Shown here one piece after another: positions 43,850 to 51,295 of a stretch of 64,000 nt of DNA. Under the pieces are notes generated by a model that ran no database searches, was not told where the DNA came from, and worked only from the letters and a program-made list of their open reading frames with translations. The translations under genes and the position numbers were made by a program. Source of the stretch: Pelosinus fermentans DSM 17108. Its GTDB lineage: Bacteria; Bacillota; Negativicutes; DSM-13327. The DNA lies in contig NZ_AKVN02000001.1 of the NCBI RefSeq assembly GCF_000271485.2, positions 1,492,001-1,556,000 on the forward strand, given 5' to 3'. Numbering within the stretch: the first letter of the stretch is position 1; the number at the start of each line of letters is the position of its first letter.

Positions 43850-44235
43850 ATAGGTGGAAATTAAAAAGTCGCCGTGTCCTAAGAGTGTTAGAGCACTCCT
43901 AGGCACGAGCAGGTGTGTTGGCACCTACACGTAACAGCTAAACTGTCCACGACGACAGATTTATTATACCGTGAACGTTTCTTGATTACAAGCAAAGGTA
44001 TGTTCGAGGCGGTATCATAGAGAATGTAGTTTTGGCAGAGGCTAGCGGCTGTATTGAGTCATCGATTTGTCCTATCCAGTAACAGGCTGTAATTTCGGCA
44101 GGAACCTTTCTCATAAAGGGGATTTTCTGCGATGTGTTTGTGGTACCCCAATCAGCCGGGTTATCGGATTTGGATACAAACGACGAAACAATAGCGCATG
44201 TGTAGGTTATAAAAAACCTGGCATGCGCTTTTTAA
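43850..44235 (+). ncRNA. Candidate structured non-coding RNA
   Basis: A gene-free stretch with a promoter-like TTGCAA-16-TATAAT (43817-43844) and a strong terminator (GCGCATG/CATGCGC plus AGGTT/AACCT, then TTTTT, 44194-44235). Between them, 43868-43956 is closed by GTCGCCGTG/CACGACGAC and holds two hairpins (CCTAAGAGTG/CACTCCTAGG; AGGTG/CACCT). GCAG/CTGC and GTTTGT/ACAAAC stems follow further on. I do not recognise a known RNA class. It could also be the leader of the gene at 44369 with an attenuator. The frame at 44067-44372 runs through the terminator and is not credible. Confidence 0.4.
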
Positions 44236-44368
44236 TTTCCCCATTAATAAGGCTGTTGCTGGATGTTCCCACAAGGGTGGGCTTGCATCCTCACACAGCC
44301 AAAATGGGGGAATATAGAGTGATATTCAATCATTGCAAGTTGTACCTTATTGCAAAGGAGTTATTGCG

Positions 44369-44662
44369 ATGAGGATTTTTGAAACAGCTGCGCGAGGGTT
44401 AAGACACATGCATGATGCAGAAGAGCTAAGATGCTTAGAGAATGTTTCAGAAGGGTATTATCAGGCAGAGCAGGCAAATGATCAGTTGAAAAAAAGGTTA
44501 TTGGAAATCTTGCCGAAAGAGGGCATAGAAATTGTGGACAAATTGCAGGAGAACTTTACGGAGAAAGAAACTCTTGCAGGAGAAATCTATTATAATCAAG
44601 GATTCTGTGATGCCGTAAAGCTCATCGTGCAGTCGTTAGCATGGGAGCCGGTTCGAAGGTAG
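44369..44662 (+). CDS. Small helical protein, unknown
   Basis: A 97-residue acidic helical protein (MRIFETAARGLRHMHDAEEL; later LAGEIYYNQGFCDAVKLIVQ). The C-terminal F/Y-x-x-G-F-x-x-A-x-x-L pattern recalls short Firmicute proteins of DUF6809 type, a weak resemblance only. AAAGGAG is ideally placed for the ATG at 44369; the longer frame to 44333 is unsupported. Ends at a strong terminator. Confidence 0.65.
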   Translation: MRIFETAARGLRHMHDAEELRCLENVSEGYYQAEQANDQLKKRLLEILPKEGIEIVDKLQENFTEKETLAGEIYYNQGFCDAVKLIVQSLAWEPVRR

Positions 44663-44663
44663 A

Positions 44664-44707
44664 AAGCAAAAGAAGCAAGGGATGATTCCTTTGCTTCTTT
44701 TGCTTTT
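44664..44707. terminator. Bidirectional terminator
   Basis: AAGCAAAAGAAGCAA pairs with TTGCTTCTTTTGCTT over an 11-base loop, between convergent genes. Confidence 0.9.
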
Positions 44708-44746
44708 CAACAGCTCTATTTCCACATCAAAATGCTAAAAAGCAGC

Positions 44747-45430
44747 TTATTCATTCAGCATAGCTTCCAGTTGCCTCCTGTTCACAATGGTAATCGTTCG
44801 ATTATTTAATGTAATAATATCGGTTTTACATAAATTCCTCAATTCCCGGCATAGTGAGGGGCGGGGTACATTGAGATGCTCGGCCCAGGCTTTTTTGGAA
44901 TAGGGTAGTTCAATCACCTGGGCCATTGGATTTTGGTTTATACAATGCAATAAAGAAAAAGCAATTTTACTTTGGATCGAGCAATAGGATAACAATTCTA
45001 TTTTGGTATTCAACATGATGAGCTTATTAGACATAAGCTGCAGAAGGTTGGTCAAAAGACTGGGATTGCAGCCCAGAGCCTGGAACATATACTGCTTGGG
45101 CAGCAGCAAAATATCAGTTGTTTCCCGTGAGGTTACCTGGCAGGGATAGGTTGGTATGGTAGAGAAGACAGTACCCTCAGCAATAATTTCGCCTCTTTCC
45201 TTATAAACCAGATTGATCATCCGACCCGACTGAATGACTTTTTGGACCTCTACACTGCCAGTGAGAACAATGCCGACATGAGTAATCTGCTGATCCATCC
45301 GAAAAATAAGTTGGTTTTTCTTATAGCGGTTTATACTGTAGTTTGTGCCAGCTAAAAACTCCCTGATTTGCAGGGTAGAGTAATTTTTAAACAACGGGCA
45401 GTGAGCGATAATTTCAAGAATATCAGACAT
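44747..45430 (-). CDS. Crp/Fnr family transcriptional regulator
   Basis: A 227-residue regulator. The cyclic-nucleotide-type sensor barrel (about 10-120) includes LIFRMDQQITHVGIVLTGSV and GEIIAEGTVFS. The C-terminal HTH has SKKAWAEHLNVPRPSLCREL. It lacks the N-terminal cysteine set of FNR, so the signal is unknown. The ATG at 45430 follows GGTGAT; an upstream frame to 45463 is less supported. Divergent from the TonB receptor operon at 45576 and probably its regulator. Confidence 0.85.
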   Translation of the reverse strand: MSDILEIIAHCPLFKNYSTLQIREFLAGTNYSINRYKKNQLIFRMDQQITHVGIVLTGSVEVQKVIQSGRMINLVYKERGEIIAEGTVFSTIPTYPCQVTSRETTDILLLPKQYMFQALGCNPSLLTNLLQLMSNKLIMLNTKIELLSYCSIQSKIAFSLLHCINQNPMAQVIELPYSKKAWAEHLNVPRPSLCRELRNLCKTDIITLNNRTITIVNRRQLEAMLNE

Positions 45431-45514
45431 AGTTATCACCAGCTTGTCAAAATAATGTAACATGGGCTACGAAAATTATACATTCATTCTATTATAATAA
45501 TAAACAGATGTAAA

Positions 45515-45535
45515 TGATAAAGAATTTCATTATCA
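45515..45535 (+). promoter_or_regulatory. Fur-like palindrome before the receptor operon
   Basis: TGATAAAGAATTTCATTATCA is a Fur-like inverted repeat, 40 bases before the receptor start. A TATAAT (45493-45498) lies just upstream but no good -35, as expected for an activator-dependent (Crp/Fnr-type) promoter. Confidence 0.5.
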
Positions 45536-45575
45536 GTAAAATCGTTGTAAGGATGTAAAGTTAGGGAGGATGAAG

Positions 45576-47537
45576 ATGAAGAAGAAAACCGTATGTGCGT
45601 TCTTGTCACTGCTGCTTACTGTCCCTGTTGTTCAGGCCCAGGAAAGCGAAGAGGAGGTATTCCCTCTGTCCGAGGTAATTGTAACTGCTACTAAAACCAG
45701 CAGGGAGGTGAAAAGTGTTCCTACGGCAGTTCAGGTCATAACCAAAGCCGATATCGAGGCACGGGGGGCACAGACGTTAAAAGATATCATCAGTACAGCC
45801 ACCGGTATCAGTGTGATGCGATCAGACGGTAAAAATGCGATTTCCATTCGCGGTTTCGATTCCAGGTTTTCAATGATTTTGATTGACGGCAAGCGGATTG
45901 CTTCGGAAATTGACCAAAACTATGAACTGGAGCGCATTGATCTGGATAATGTAGAACGTATTGAGATCGTCCGCGGGCCTGCCAATTCACTTTATGGTAC
46001 GGATGCGTTGGGCGGTGTGGTAAATATTATTACCAAGAGCCCTGTCGAGCAAGCCTTTACCTTGCGGTTTGATCATGGAGCCTATGGGGGCAATGAGGGA
46101 GCAAGAGATAATTATCATTTTGCCTATGACTCCGGCAGAATCGGCAAATACGGTATCACCATCTCAGGAGCCCAATTAAAGAATGATGCTTCCTTTAAGG
46201 ATGATGGGACAACCTATGCGCCCTTTGGCAAAATCAATAACTTCAATACCAAGATGGATTATCACATCAGTGAAAATGAAATTTTTACATTTACAGCGGC
46301 TTATATGGATGAAGATACGCGGGAGCATGTTTTTAAACAAACTCCGGCTGGCAAAGTCAAAACGGAGGTTCATGATGACAATGAGCGAACCGAATATGCA
46401 CTGAGCTACAGCAAGCAACAGGATGATGCATCCGTATTTTTTCGGGCCTACTTATCAGATTATTATAAGAATGTAGATGTACATAATCTTGCCAACAATA
46501 AGTTTATGAACTTCGGTAAATCCCACCGTACGGTTCCCGGTTTTGAAGCACGCTTAAGCAAGAACTATGGAGCCGATCATTTGCTCACCTTTGGCGGTGA
46601 ATACCGGCCGGAAAAATTTCGCGGAACGGGGGTAAGAACCGGCGAGGGCATTTATACAGAAACCTACAAAGACCCGGTTTCTGGGGAAATAAAAACCCTG
46701 CCCGGCTCAAAAGTTGATATCGATTATTCAGCTCTGTATGTCCAGGATGAATGGCAGGCGTCTTCTAAGCTGCTTGCGGTTACGTCGCTGCGGTATGATG
46801 ACAGCAATAAATTTGGCAGCAATGTAAGCCCCAAGCTGGGACTTACCTATCAGGCGGCTGATGATCTTAGGGTTAAGCTGAATGTCAGTAAAGGATTTCG
46901 CAGCCCTACCCCGAATCAGCTGTATATTAATTCCCAGGTAGTACGCAACGGTAAGGCAATGACTTTACTTGGAAATCCCAACCTGGATTCGGAAGACTCC
47001 AATTCGTATGAGCTTTCCTTAGAGCGGGACTGGGGGAAGACTACGGGTAAAATTACCTATTTCACCAATAAGGTCAGCAACATGATTGAAGAAGATATGA
47101 TAGACAGCAGTACGATTCAATATAAGAACATTGATAAGGCCACTATCCAGGGCATGGAAGCTGAGGTTGTCTATCCGCTGTCGGCAAAAATGCATTGGAC
47201 GACCAGTTATACCTATCTGGATGCAGTAAATGATACGGATGGAAGCAGGCTCTTTAACCGGGCCAGGCATAAAATAGCCTCCCGCTTATCCTATGTGGAG
47301 CCGTCAGCAGGTTTACGGGCTAATTTATGGGCTGAGACCTACAGCAATTATCTATATGAAGCTTCGGCGGGCGTCGGCAGGAACAAATCCTATACCTTAT
47401 GGAACTTAAATCTGGAGAAAGCAATCAGCAGCAACAGTGCAATCATTGTGGGAGTGGATAACCTATTAAATAAGCAGGATGACGATTTATCAATCCAAGG
47501 CGCTTATATCCACACCAGCTACAAAGTTAAATTGTAA
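45576..47537 (+). CDS. TonB-dependent receptor (vitamin/metal-chelate type)
   Basis: A 653-residue outer-membrane receptor. Signal peptide ends in VVQA; the TonB-box region is LSEVIVTATKTSREV; the plug has RIEIVRGPANSLYGTDALGG; the barrel includes FRSPTPNQLY and NPNLDSEDS. It is nearer the BtuB/heme-type receptors, like the one at 25814, than the siderophore group. The ATG at 45576 follows GGAGG with six bases; the ATG at 45570 overlaps that site. First gene of a four-gene operon with an S-component-like membrane protein, a hydrogenase-like protein and an FmdE-like protein. Substrate unknown, perhaps a metal complex. Confidence 0.88.
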   Translation: MKKKTVCAFLSLLLTVPVVQAQESEEEVFPLSEVIVTATKTSREVKSVPTAVQVITKADIEARGAQTLKDIISTATGISVMRSDGKNAISIRGFDSRFSMILIDGKRIASEIDQNYELERIDLDNVERIEIVRGPANSLYGTDALGGVVNIITKSPVEQAFTLRFDHGAYGGNEGARDNYHFAYDSGRIGKYGITISGAQLKNDASFKDDGTTYAPFGKINNFNTKMDYHISENEIFTFTAAYMDEDTREHVFKQTPAGKVKTEVHDDNERTEYALSYSKQQDDASVFFRAYLSDYYKNVDVHNLANNKFMNFGKSHRTVPGFEARLSKNYGADHLLTFGGEYRPEKFRGTGVRTGEGIYTETYKDPVSGEIKTLPGSKVDIDYSALYVQDEWQASSKLLAVTSLRYDDSNKFGSNVSPKLGLTYQAADDLRVKLNVSKGFRSPTPNQLYINSQVVRNGKAMTLLGNPNLDSEDSNSYELSLERDWGKTTGKITYFTNKVSNMIEEDMIDSSTIQYKNIDKATIQGMEAEVVYPLSAKMHWTTSYTYLDAVNDTDGSRLFNRARHKIASRLSYVEPSAGLRANLWAETYSNYLYEASAGVGRNKSYTLWNLNLEKAISSNSAIIVGVDNLLNKQDDDLSIQGAYIHTSYKVKL

Positions 47538-47583
47538 CTTTCGAACTGGCTGCAGCCTATACTCAAAAACGGAGGCGTAACCA

Positions 47584-48090
47584 ATGTATCATAGACTGAC
47601 TAGAGCCGCGCTTTTGCTGGCACTGATGATTGCACTGCAATCCATCAGGCTGTTCGTACCGATTCCATTTTTTATCTCGATGTTTGTTATCGGCAGTGCG
47701 GTAAACGCCTGCCTGCTGCTGGCAGTGGAGAAAAGCGGCTGGAAGTCTGCAATCGTGCTGGCTGTAGCTGCGCCGACGGTTGCGGCTCTACAGCAATTTT
47801 TACCAAGTCCGTTATTTATTTTTCCCATAGCTGCTGCCAATGTAATGTATGTTGCCAGCTATCGGATGCTGTTAACCGTCAATCGCTGGCTGGCAGTTGG
47901 TGCAGCTGCCAGTTTAAAGATGGTGGGCATGTACATGGCAATTTCAATCCTGGTGGAGCTGATGAATGTATCGGACAAACTAGGGGCTGGTCTGAAAATG
48001 ATGTTTGGTTACCCTCAGTTGATCACTGGAGCAATTGGAGGAGTACTATGCTATATGATAATGAAAAGACTGGAGGGAGCCAGGTCATAA
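47584..48090 (+). CDS. Membrane protein resembling an ECF transporter S component
   Basis: A 168-residue protein with five to six transmembrane helices (about 8-25, 32-48, 54-70, 75-92, 100-122, 140-160). Size and topology match substrate-capture (S) components of ECF transporters (LALMIALQSIRLFVPIPFFI), but no specific S family is recognised and no EcfA or EcfT is here. GGAGG precedes the ATG. It overlaps the next gene by 43 bases. Inner-membrane uptake of whatever the upstream receptor imports is the natural inference. Confidence 0.65.
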   Translation: MYHRLTRAALLLALMIALQSIRLFVPIPFFISMFVIGSAVNACLLLAVEKSGWKSAIVLAVAAPTVAALQQFLPSPLFIFPIAAANVMYVASYRMLLTVNRWLAVGAAASLKMVGMYMAISILVELMNVSDKLGAGLKMMFGYPQLITGAIGGVLCYMIMKRLEGARS

Positions 48091-49187
48091 CGGCCAACAC
48101 ATACAATAAGTACAAAAGCAGGGAAATGCTGCTTTTGTCCGGCTGCCGAGAGTGCCATATCTGTCTACAGCAATGTCCCTTACATAAAGGGAAGGGGGCA
48201 GGAGTGACAATGGAAATGGCTCTGACCCAGGGGTGTATTAATTGTGGTCTTTGTCTGGGAATTTGCCCGCAAAAAGCCATTGGCTACCAGGACGATATGG
48301 AATTGTTTCTGCAGGATTTGGCAAGGGGCAGGCAAATCTCTTTATTGGTTGCCCCGGCTGTTCAGCGTCACTTCAGCGATTATCGGCAGGTATTTGGTTT
48401 TTTGCAATCCCTGGGTGTAAGAAAATTTTATAATGTAGTATTGCGGGCGGATATTACCCTGTGGGCCTATGTCCGGATCTTAGAAAGTAATTATGGCAAG
48501 CCCTTTATCTCATCGCCTTGCGCGGCTGTAACTGACTATATAATGAACCATGTGCCGGCGTTGCGCCCTCATTTGATGCCTGTGTATAGTCCGCTGGTGT
48601 GCAGTGCTGTGTTTTTAAAAAAATATCGGCAGCTTGATGATGATCTGGCATTCCTGTCACCCTGTATTGGGAAACGTGGGGAACTGCGGCAAAGCGGCAA
48701 TAAGGTTCGATATAGCGTTACTATTGGCAAGTTAAAGCAATATATAGTGGAGCGGGGCATTGATCTGAGTCGGTATGAGGCTGTGGATTTTGCTGATAGC
48801 AATGAAGGGCAGGGAGTCACGTTAGGAGCAAGGGGCAGCGTGTGCGCAAGTCTTAGAGAACAACTTTCCGACAAGCTGTTTAGAAAAATCAGCGGCAGCG
48901 GAGTATATCCCTATTTGATGGAATATGAAGCTGCTCTTAAAGCTGGTGAGCTGCTGCCTGATTTGCTGGAAATATATAATTGTAAGGCAGGCTGTGATAG
49001 CGGTACAGGTACTGGTGAAATGCCGCCGGGGGGCGCCCCGTCTAAGGCAGCGTTTGACAATGCTGACTTAAAGAAGGAGACGGCAGCAGCCTTTGATTCT
49101 TTTAACCGCACGCTTAATATAGCTGATTTTATTTGGCCGGAGATAAAACGTTATGATACGCATGGAAAAGACAGGGGGAGGATATAA
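48048..49187 (+). CDS. [FeFe]-hydrogenase-like iron-sulfur protein
   Basis: A 379-residue cytoplasmic protein. Two 4Fe-4S ferredoxin motifs are CRECHICLQQCP (about 33-44) and CINCGLCLGICP (about 63-74). The rest is an iron-hydrogenase large-subunit C-terminal domain. The H-cluster cysteines seem kept: SSPCAAV (hydrogenases have TSCCPxW), SPCIGKRGEL (MPCxxKK) and CKAGCDSGTG (CxxGCxxGGG). The proton-relay cysteine and nearby Met are replaced by Pro and Ser, so this is probably not a normal hydrogenase but a group D-like, sensory or redox protein. GGAGG precedes the ATG. A one-base junction links it to the next gene. Confidence 0.8.
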   Translation: MLYDNEKTGGSQVITANTYNKYKSREMLLLSGCRECHICLQQCPLHKGKGAGVTMEMALTQGCINCGLCLGICPQKAIGYQDDMELFLQDLARGRQISLLVAPAVQRHFSDYRQVFGFLQSLGVRKFYNVVLRADITLWAYVRILESNYGKPFISSPCAAVTDYIMNHVPALRPHLMPVYSPLVCSAVFLKKYRQLDDDLAFLSPCIGKRGELRQSGNKVRYSVTIGKLKQYIVERGIDLSRYEAVDFADSNEGQGVTLGARGSVCASLREQLSDKLFRKISGSGVYPYLMEYEAALKAGELLPDLLEIYNCKAGCDSGTGTGEMPPGGAPSKAAFDNADLKKETAAAFDSFNRTLNIADFIWPEIKRYDTHGKDRGRI

Positions 49188-49747
49188 TGCAAGAGGCTCT
49201 TAGGATTAAAGATGGCAATGATGTTTTGTTGATAAGCTATGAGGATATGCTTAAATACCACGGGCGGCAATTTATTGGCGGTGTGGCTTTGGCTTATAAA
49301 CTGCTGGAATTGGCTTTGCGTGAGTTAGTACCAGATGAGGTTCCGGTGCGCGACCGGATTACGATAACTTTGGGGGTATATGGACCGGGCATTATTGATG
49401 GTATTGAAATGGTCACCAGAGCCATGAGAAGAAATGCGTTACTGGTTGAACCGCAGCTGGCTGCTGATAAACTGGCACCTGATGCGGCTGACGGACAGGG
49501 AGGCAAGTATTATTTTGAAATTGCTTATGACGAGGAGAAACTCAATATTACCCTAAAGCCGGGATTGCTGCCGGATGAATTTATTCGGCTTGCTTATAAG
49601 ACTCATGATAAGACGCTAACCGAAGGGGAACAATTGCGTTTACAGGATCTTAAAGAAGAAATTGCTCAATTCCTGCTCATGCAAAAGCCAGAAGACTTAT
49701 TTGATTACTGTCGGACGAAGCTGTCCGATCCATACTGCAAAAAGTGA
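49187..49747 (+). CDS. FmdE-like domain protein
   Basis: A 186-residue soluble protein whose N-terminal half follows the FmdE pattern: YHGRQFIGGVALAYKLLELA, then ITLGVYGPGIIDGIEMVTRA. FmdE (tungsten/molybdenum formylmethanofuran dehydrogenase-associated) domains normally carry CHGH and further cysteines; here they are missing. Metal binding is therefore uncertain. It overlaps the hydrogenase-like gene and ends the operon at a terminator. Function unknown. Confidence 0.55.
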   Translation: MQEALRIKDGNDVLLISYEDMLKYHGRQFIGGVALAYKLLELALRELVPDEVPVRDRITITLGVYGPGIIDGIEMVTRAMRRNALLVEPQLAADKLAPDAADGQGGKYYFEIAYDEEKLNITLKPGLLPDEFIRLAYKTHDKTLTEGEQLRLQDLKEEIAQFLLMQKPEDLFDYCRTKLSDPYCKK

Positions 49748-49792
49748 AAAAATCATCCCTTCGTCTTAGTAACGGAGGGATGATTTTTTTAT
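49747..49792. terminator. Terminator of the receptor/hydrogenase-like operon
   Basis: AAAAAATCATCCCT pairs with AGGGATGATTTTTT with a short internal loop. From here to 50023 nothing else is seen. Confidence 0.9.
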
Positions 49793-50023
49793 AATTTCAA
49801 GAAAGAACCGATCCGTGCAAGATTGTTCGCTAATGTAGTGCTAAAGAGGTCAACGCTGTTAAGATCATCATGAACCCTTACCCCACTGCTTCAAGCATAG
49901 CAAAGATTATGGGGAATAAGGTGTGCTGGCACGTTTATTGCAATAGTAATGTGTGTGACTGTATTGGAGATACATTATTTTAGAACTAGGATTTTGGAAA
50001 AAATTAAATGAGGAGTGACGAAT

Positions 50024-50248
50024 ATGAATGAAGATATTTTAAAAGGAAAATGGAAAGAACTTAAAGGGAGTGTAAAAGAAAAGTGGGGTAATCTCACAGA
50101 TGATGATCTTACTGAGGTAGAGGGAAAAGAAGAAAAATTGTTAGGGCTTTTGCAGGCGAAATATGGATATACCAAAGACAAGGCTGAGGAAGAATACAAG
50201 GGATTTATCAGTGGCTACAAAGATGGAAAATCCTCTAATAAGAAATGA
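50024..50248 (+). CDS. CsbD family stress protein
   Basis: A 74-residue, highly charged protein with the CsbD core: ILKGKWKELKGSVKEKWGNL, then DDLTEVEGKEEKLLGLLQAKYGY. General-stress protein of unknown mechanism. GAGGAG precedes the ATG at 50024; the GTG at 50015 overlaps that site. A PRC-barrel stress gene follows 48 bases downstream, a common pairing. Confidence 0.92.
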   Translation: MNEDILKGKWKELKGSVKEKWGNLTDDDLTEVEGKEEKLLGLLQAKYGYTKDKAEEEYKGFISGYKDGKSSNKK

Positions 50249-50296
50249 AAGTCCAATGAGAGCAGATACAAAAAATAGAAAAGGAGGATGATTATA

Positions 50297-51043
50297 TTGC
50301 TAAACAAAGCCAAGACACTTTCAGGCTACACACTACATAGCTCCGACGGGGACATAGGAAAGGTGAAAGAATTTTATTTCGATGACCATCACTGGGCTAT
50401 TCGCTACCTGGTCGCCAATACAGGGAACTGGATTACGGGCAGACAGGTGTTGATCTCCCCATATGCACTGGCTGCTGTGAATAAAGAAGAGCAGTACATC
50501 ACCATCGATTTGACAAAAAAGCAGATTGAAGAAAGCCCATCCTTGAACAATGACAAGGTCGTTTCACGACAATTTGAAAAGTCGTACAGTATGTATTATG
50601 GAATGCCGATGTATTGGAACGGCCCGGATGTATGGGGTGCTTATCCTAATATTGTACGTGACCCTAAAATGTGGAATGAATCCACCCCAAGTGAGAAATC
50701 CTGGAATCCGAATTTGCGAAACACTTCCACTGTGACTGGCTATAGTATCCAAGCTTCAGACGGTGAAATTGGACATGTTGAGGATTTTGTTATTGATGAT
50801 GAGACATGGGAGATTCGTTATCTAGTTATTGATACACAGAATTGGTGGCCAGGGAAAAAGGTTTTGGTTGCACCGCAATGGATCGAACGGGTAAGCTGGG
50901 ATTTATCCACAGTATTCATCAACCTTTCCCGCGATGCCATCAAGCAGTCCCCGGAATACAGCGCGGAGGCTCTGTTGAATCGGGATTATGAGGACGCAAT
51001 GTATAAACATTATCATCGTCAAGGGTACTGGATGATGAAATAG
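50297..51043 (+). CDS. Protein with two PRC-barrel domains
   Basis: About 248 residues with two PRC-barrel repeats: LSGYTLHSSDGDIGKVKEFY...AIRYLVANTGNW and VTGYSIQASDGEIGHVEDFV...EIRYLVIDTQNWW. The repeats are similar to each other and point to internal duplication. AAGGAGG is best placed for a TTG start at 50297; the ATG at 50288 overlaps it. Function unknown; probably co-expressed with csbD under stress. Confidence 0.85.
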   Translation: MLNKAKTLSGYTLHSSDGDIGKVKEFYFDDHHWAIRYLVANTGNWITGRQVLISPYALAAVNKEEQYITIDLTKKQIEESPSLNNDKVVSRQFEKSYSMYYGMPMYWNGPDVWGAYPNIVRDPKMWNESTPSEKSWNPNLRNTSTVTGYSIQASDGEIGHVEDFVIDDETWEIRYLVIDTQNWWPGKKVLVAPQWIERVSWDLSTVFINLSRDAIKQSPEYSAEALLNRDYEDAMYKHYHRQGYWMMK

Positions 51044-51128
51044 TTACCACAAAGCATCTTCGTTACAATAAACAATTACCTCCTAACCTCTATTAAAGAG
51101 AATGGTTGGTTCTAGTCATAACCTTTTT

Positions 51129-51163
51129 GCCGTCTTTACCTTTTTTAAGGTGAGACGGTTCTT
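51129..51163 (+). terminator. Terminator after the PRC-barrel gene
   Basis: CCGTCTTTACCTT pairs with TAAGGTGAGACGG, followed by TTCTTTT. Confidence 0.8.
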
Positions 51164-51213
51164 TTCTATGAAAAAAAGCATTTGGAATTGAGTGAAATAA
51201 AGCCAGAACACAA

Positions 51214-51243
51214 TTGACACTGATTATCGTTATCGCATATAAT
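51214..51243 (+). promoter_or_regulatory. Fur-type promoter of the SbmA-like transporter
   Basis: TTGACA, 18 bases, TATAAT, with TGATTATCGTTATCG (Fur-like) filling the spacer. The gene starts about 50 bases later. Confidence 0.7.
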
Positions 51244-51295
51244 TAGGTTCATAATTGGCAGTATCAAAAAGGATGCGTTTGAAGGGTGAGCAAAG

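Noticed and set aside
44150-44170. AGCCGGGTTATCGG resembles the 3' part of the c-di-GMP (GEMM) riboswitch
   Set aside because: The upstream GEMM blocks (GGGACGCAAAGCC-like) and the spacing are absent, so only a chance match remains.
44067-44372. 101-codon plus-strand ORF
   Set aside because: No ribosome site, composition unlike neighbouring proteins, and it runs through a strong terminator at 44194-44235.
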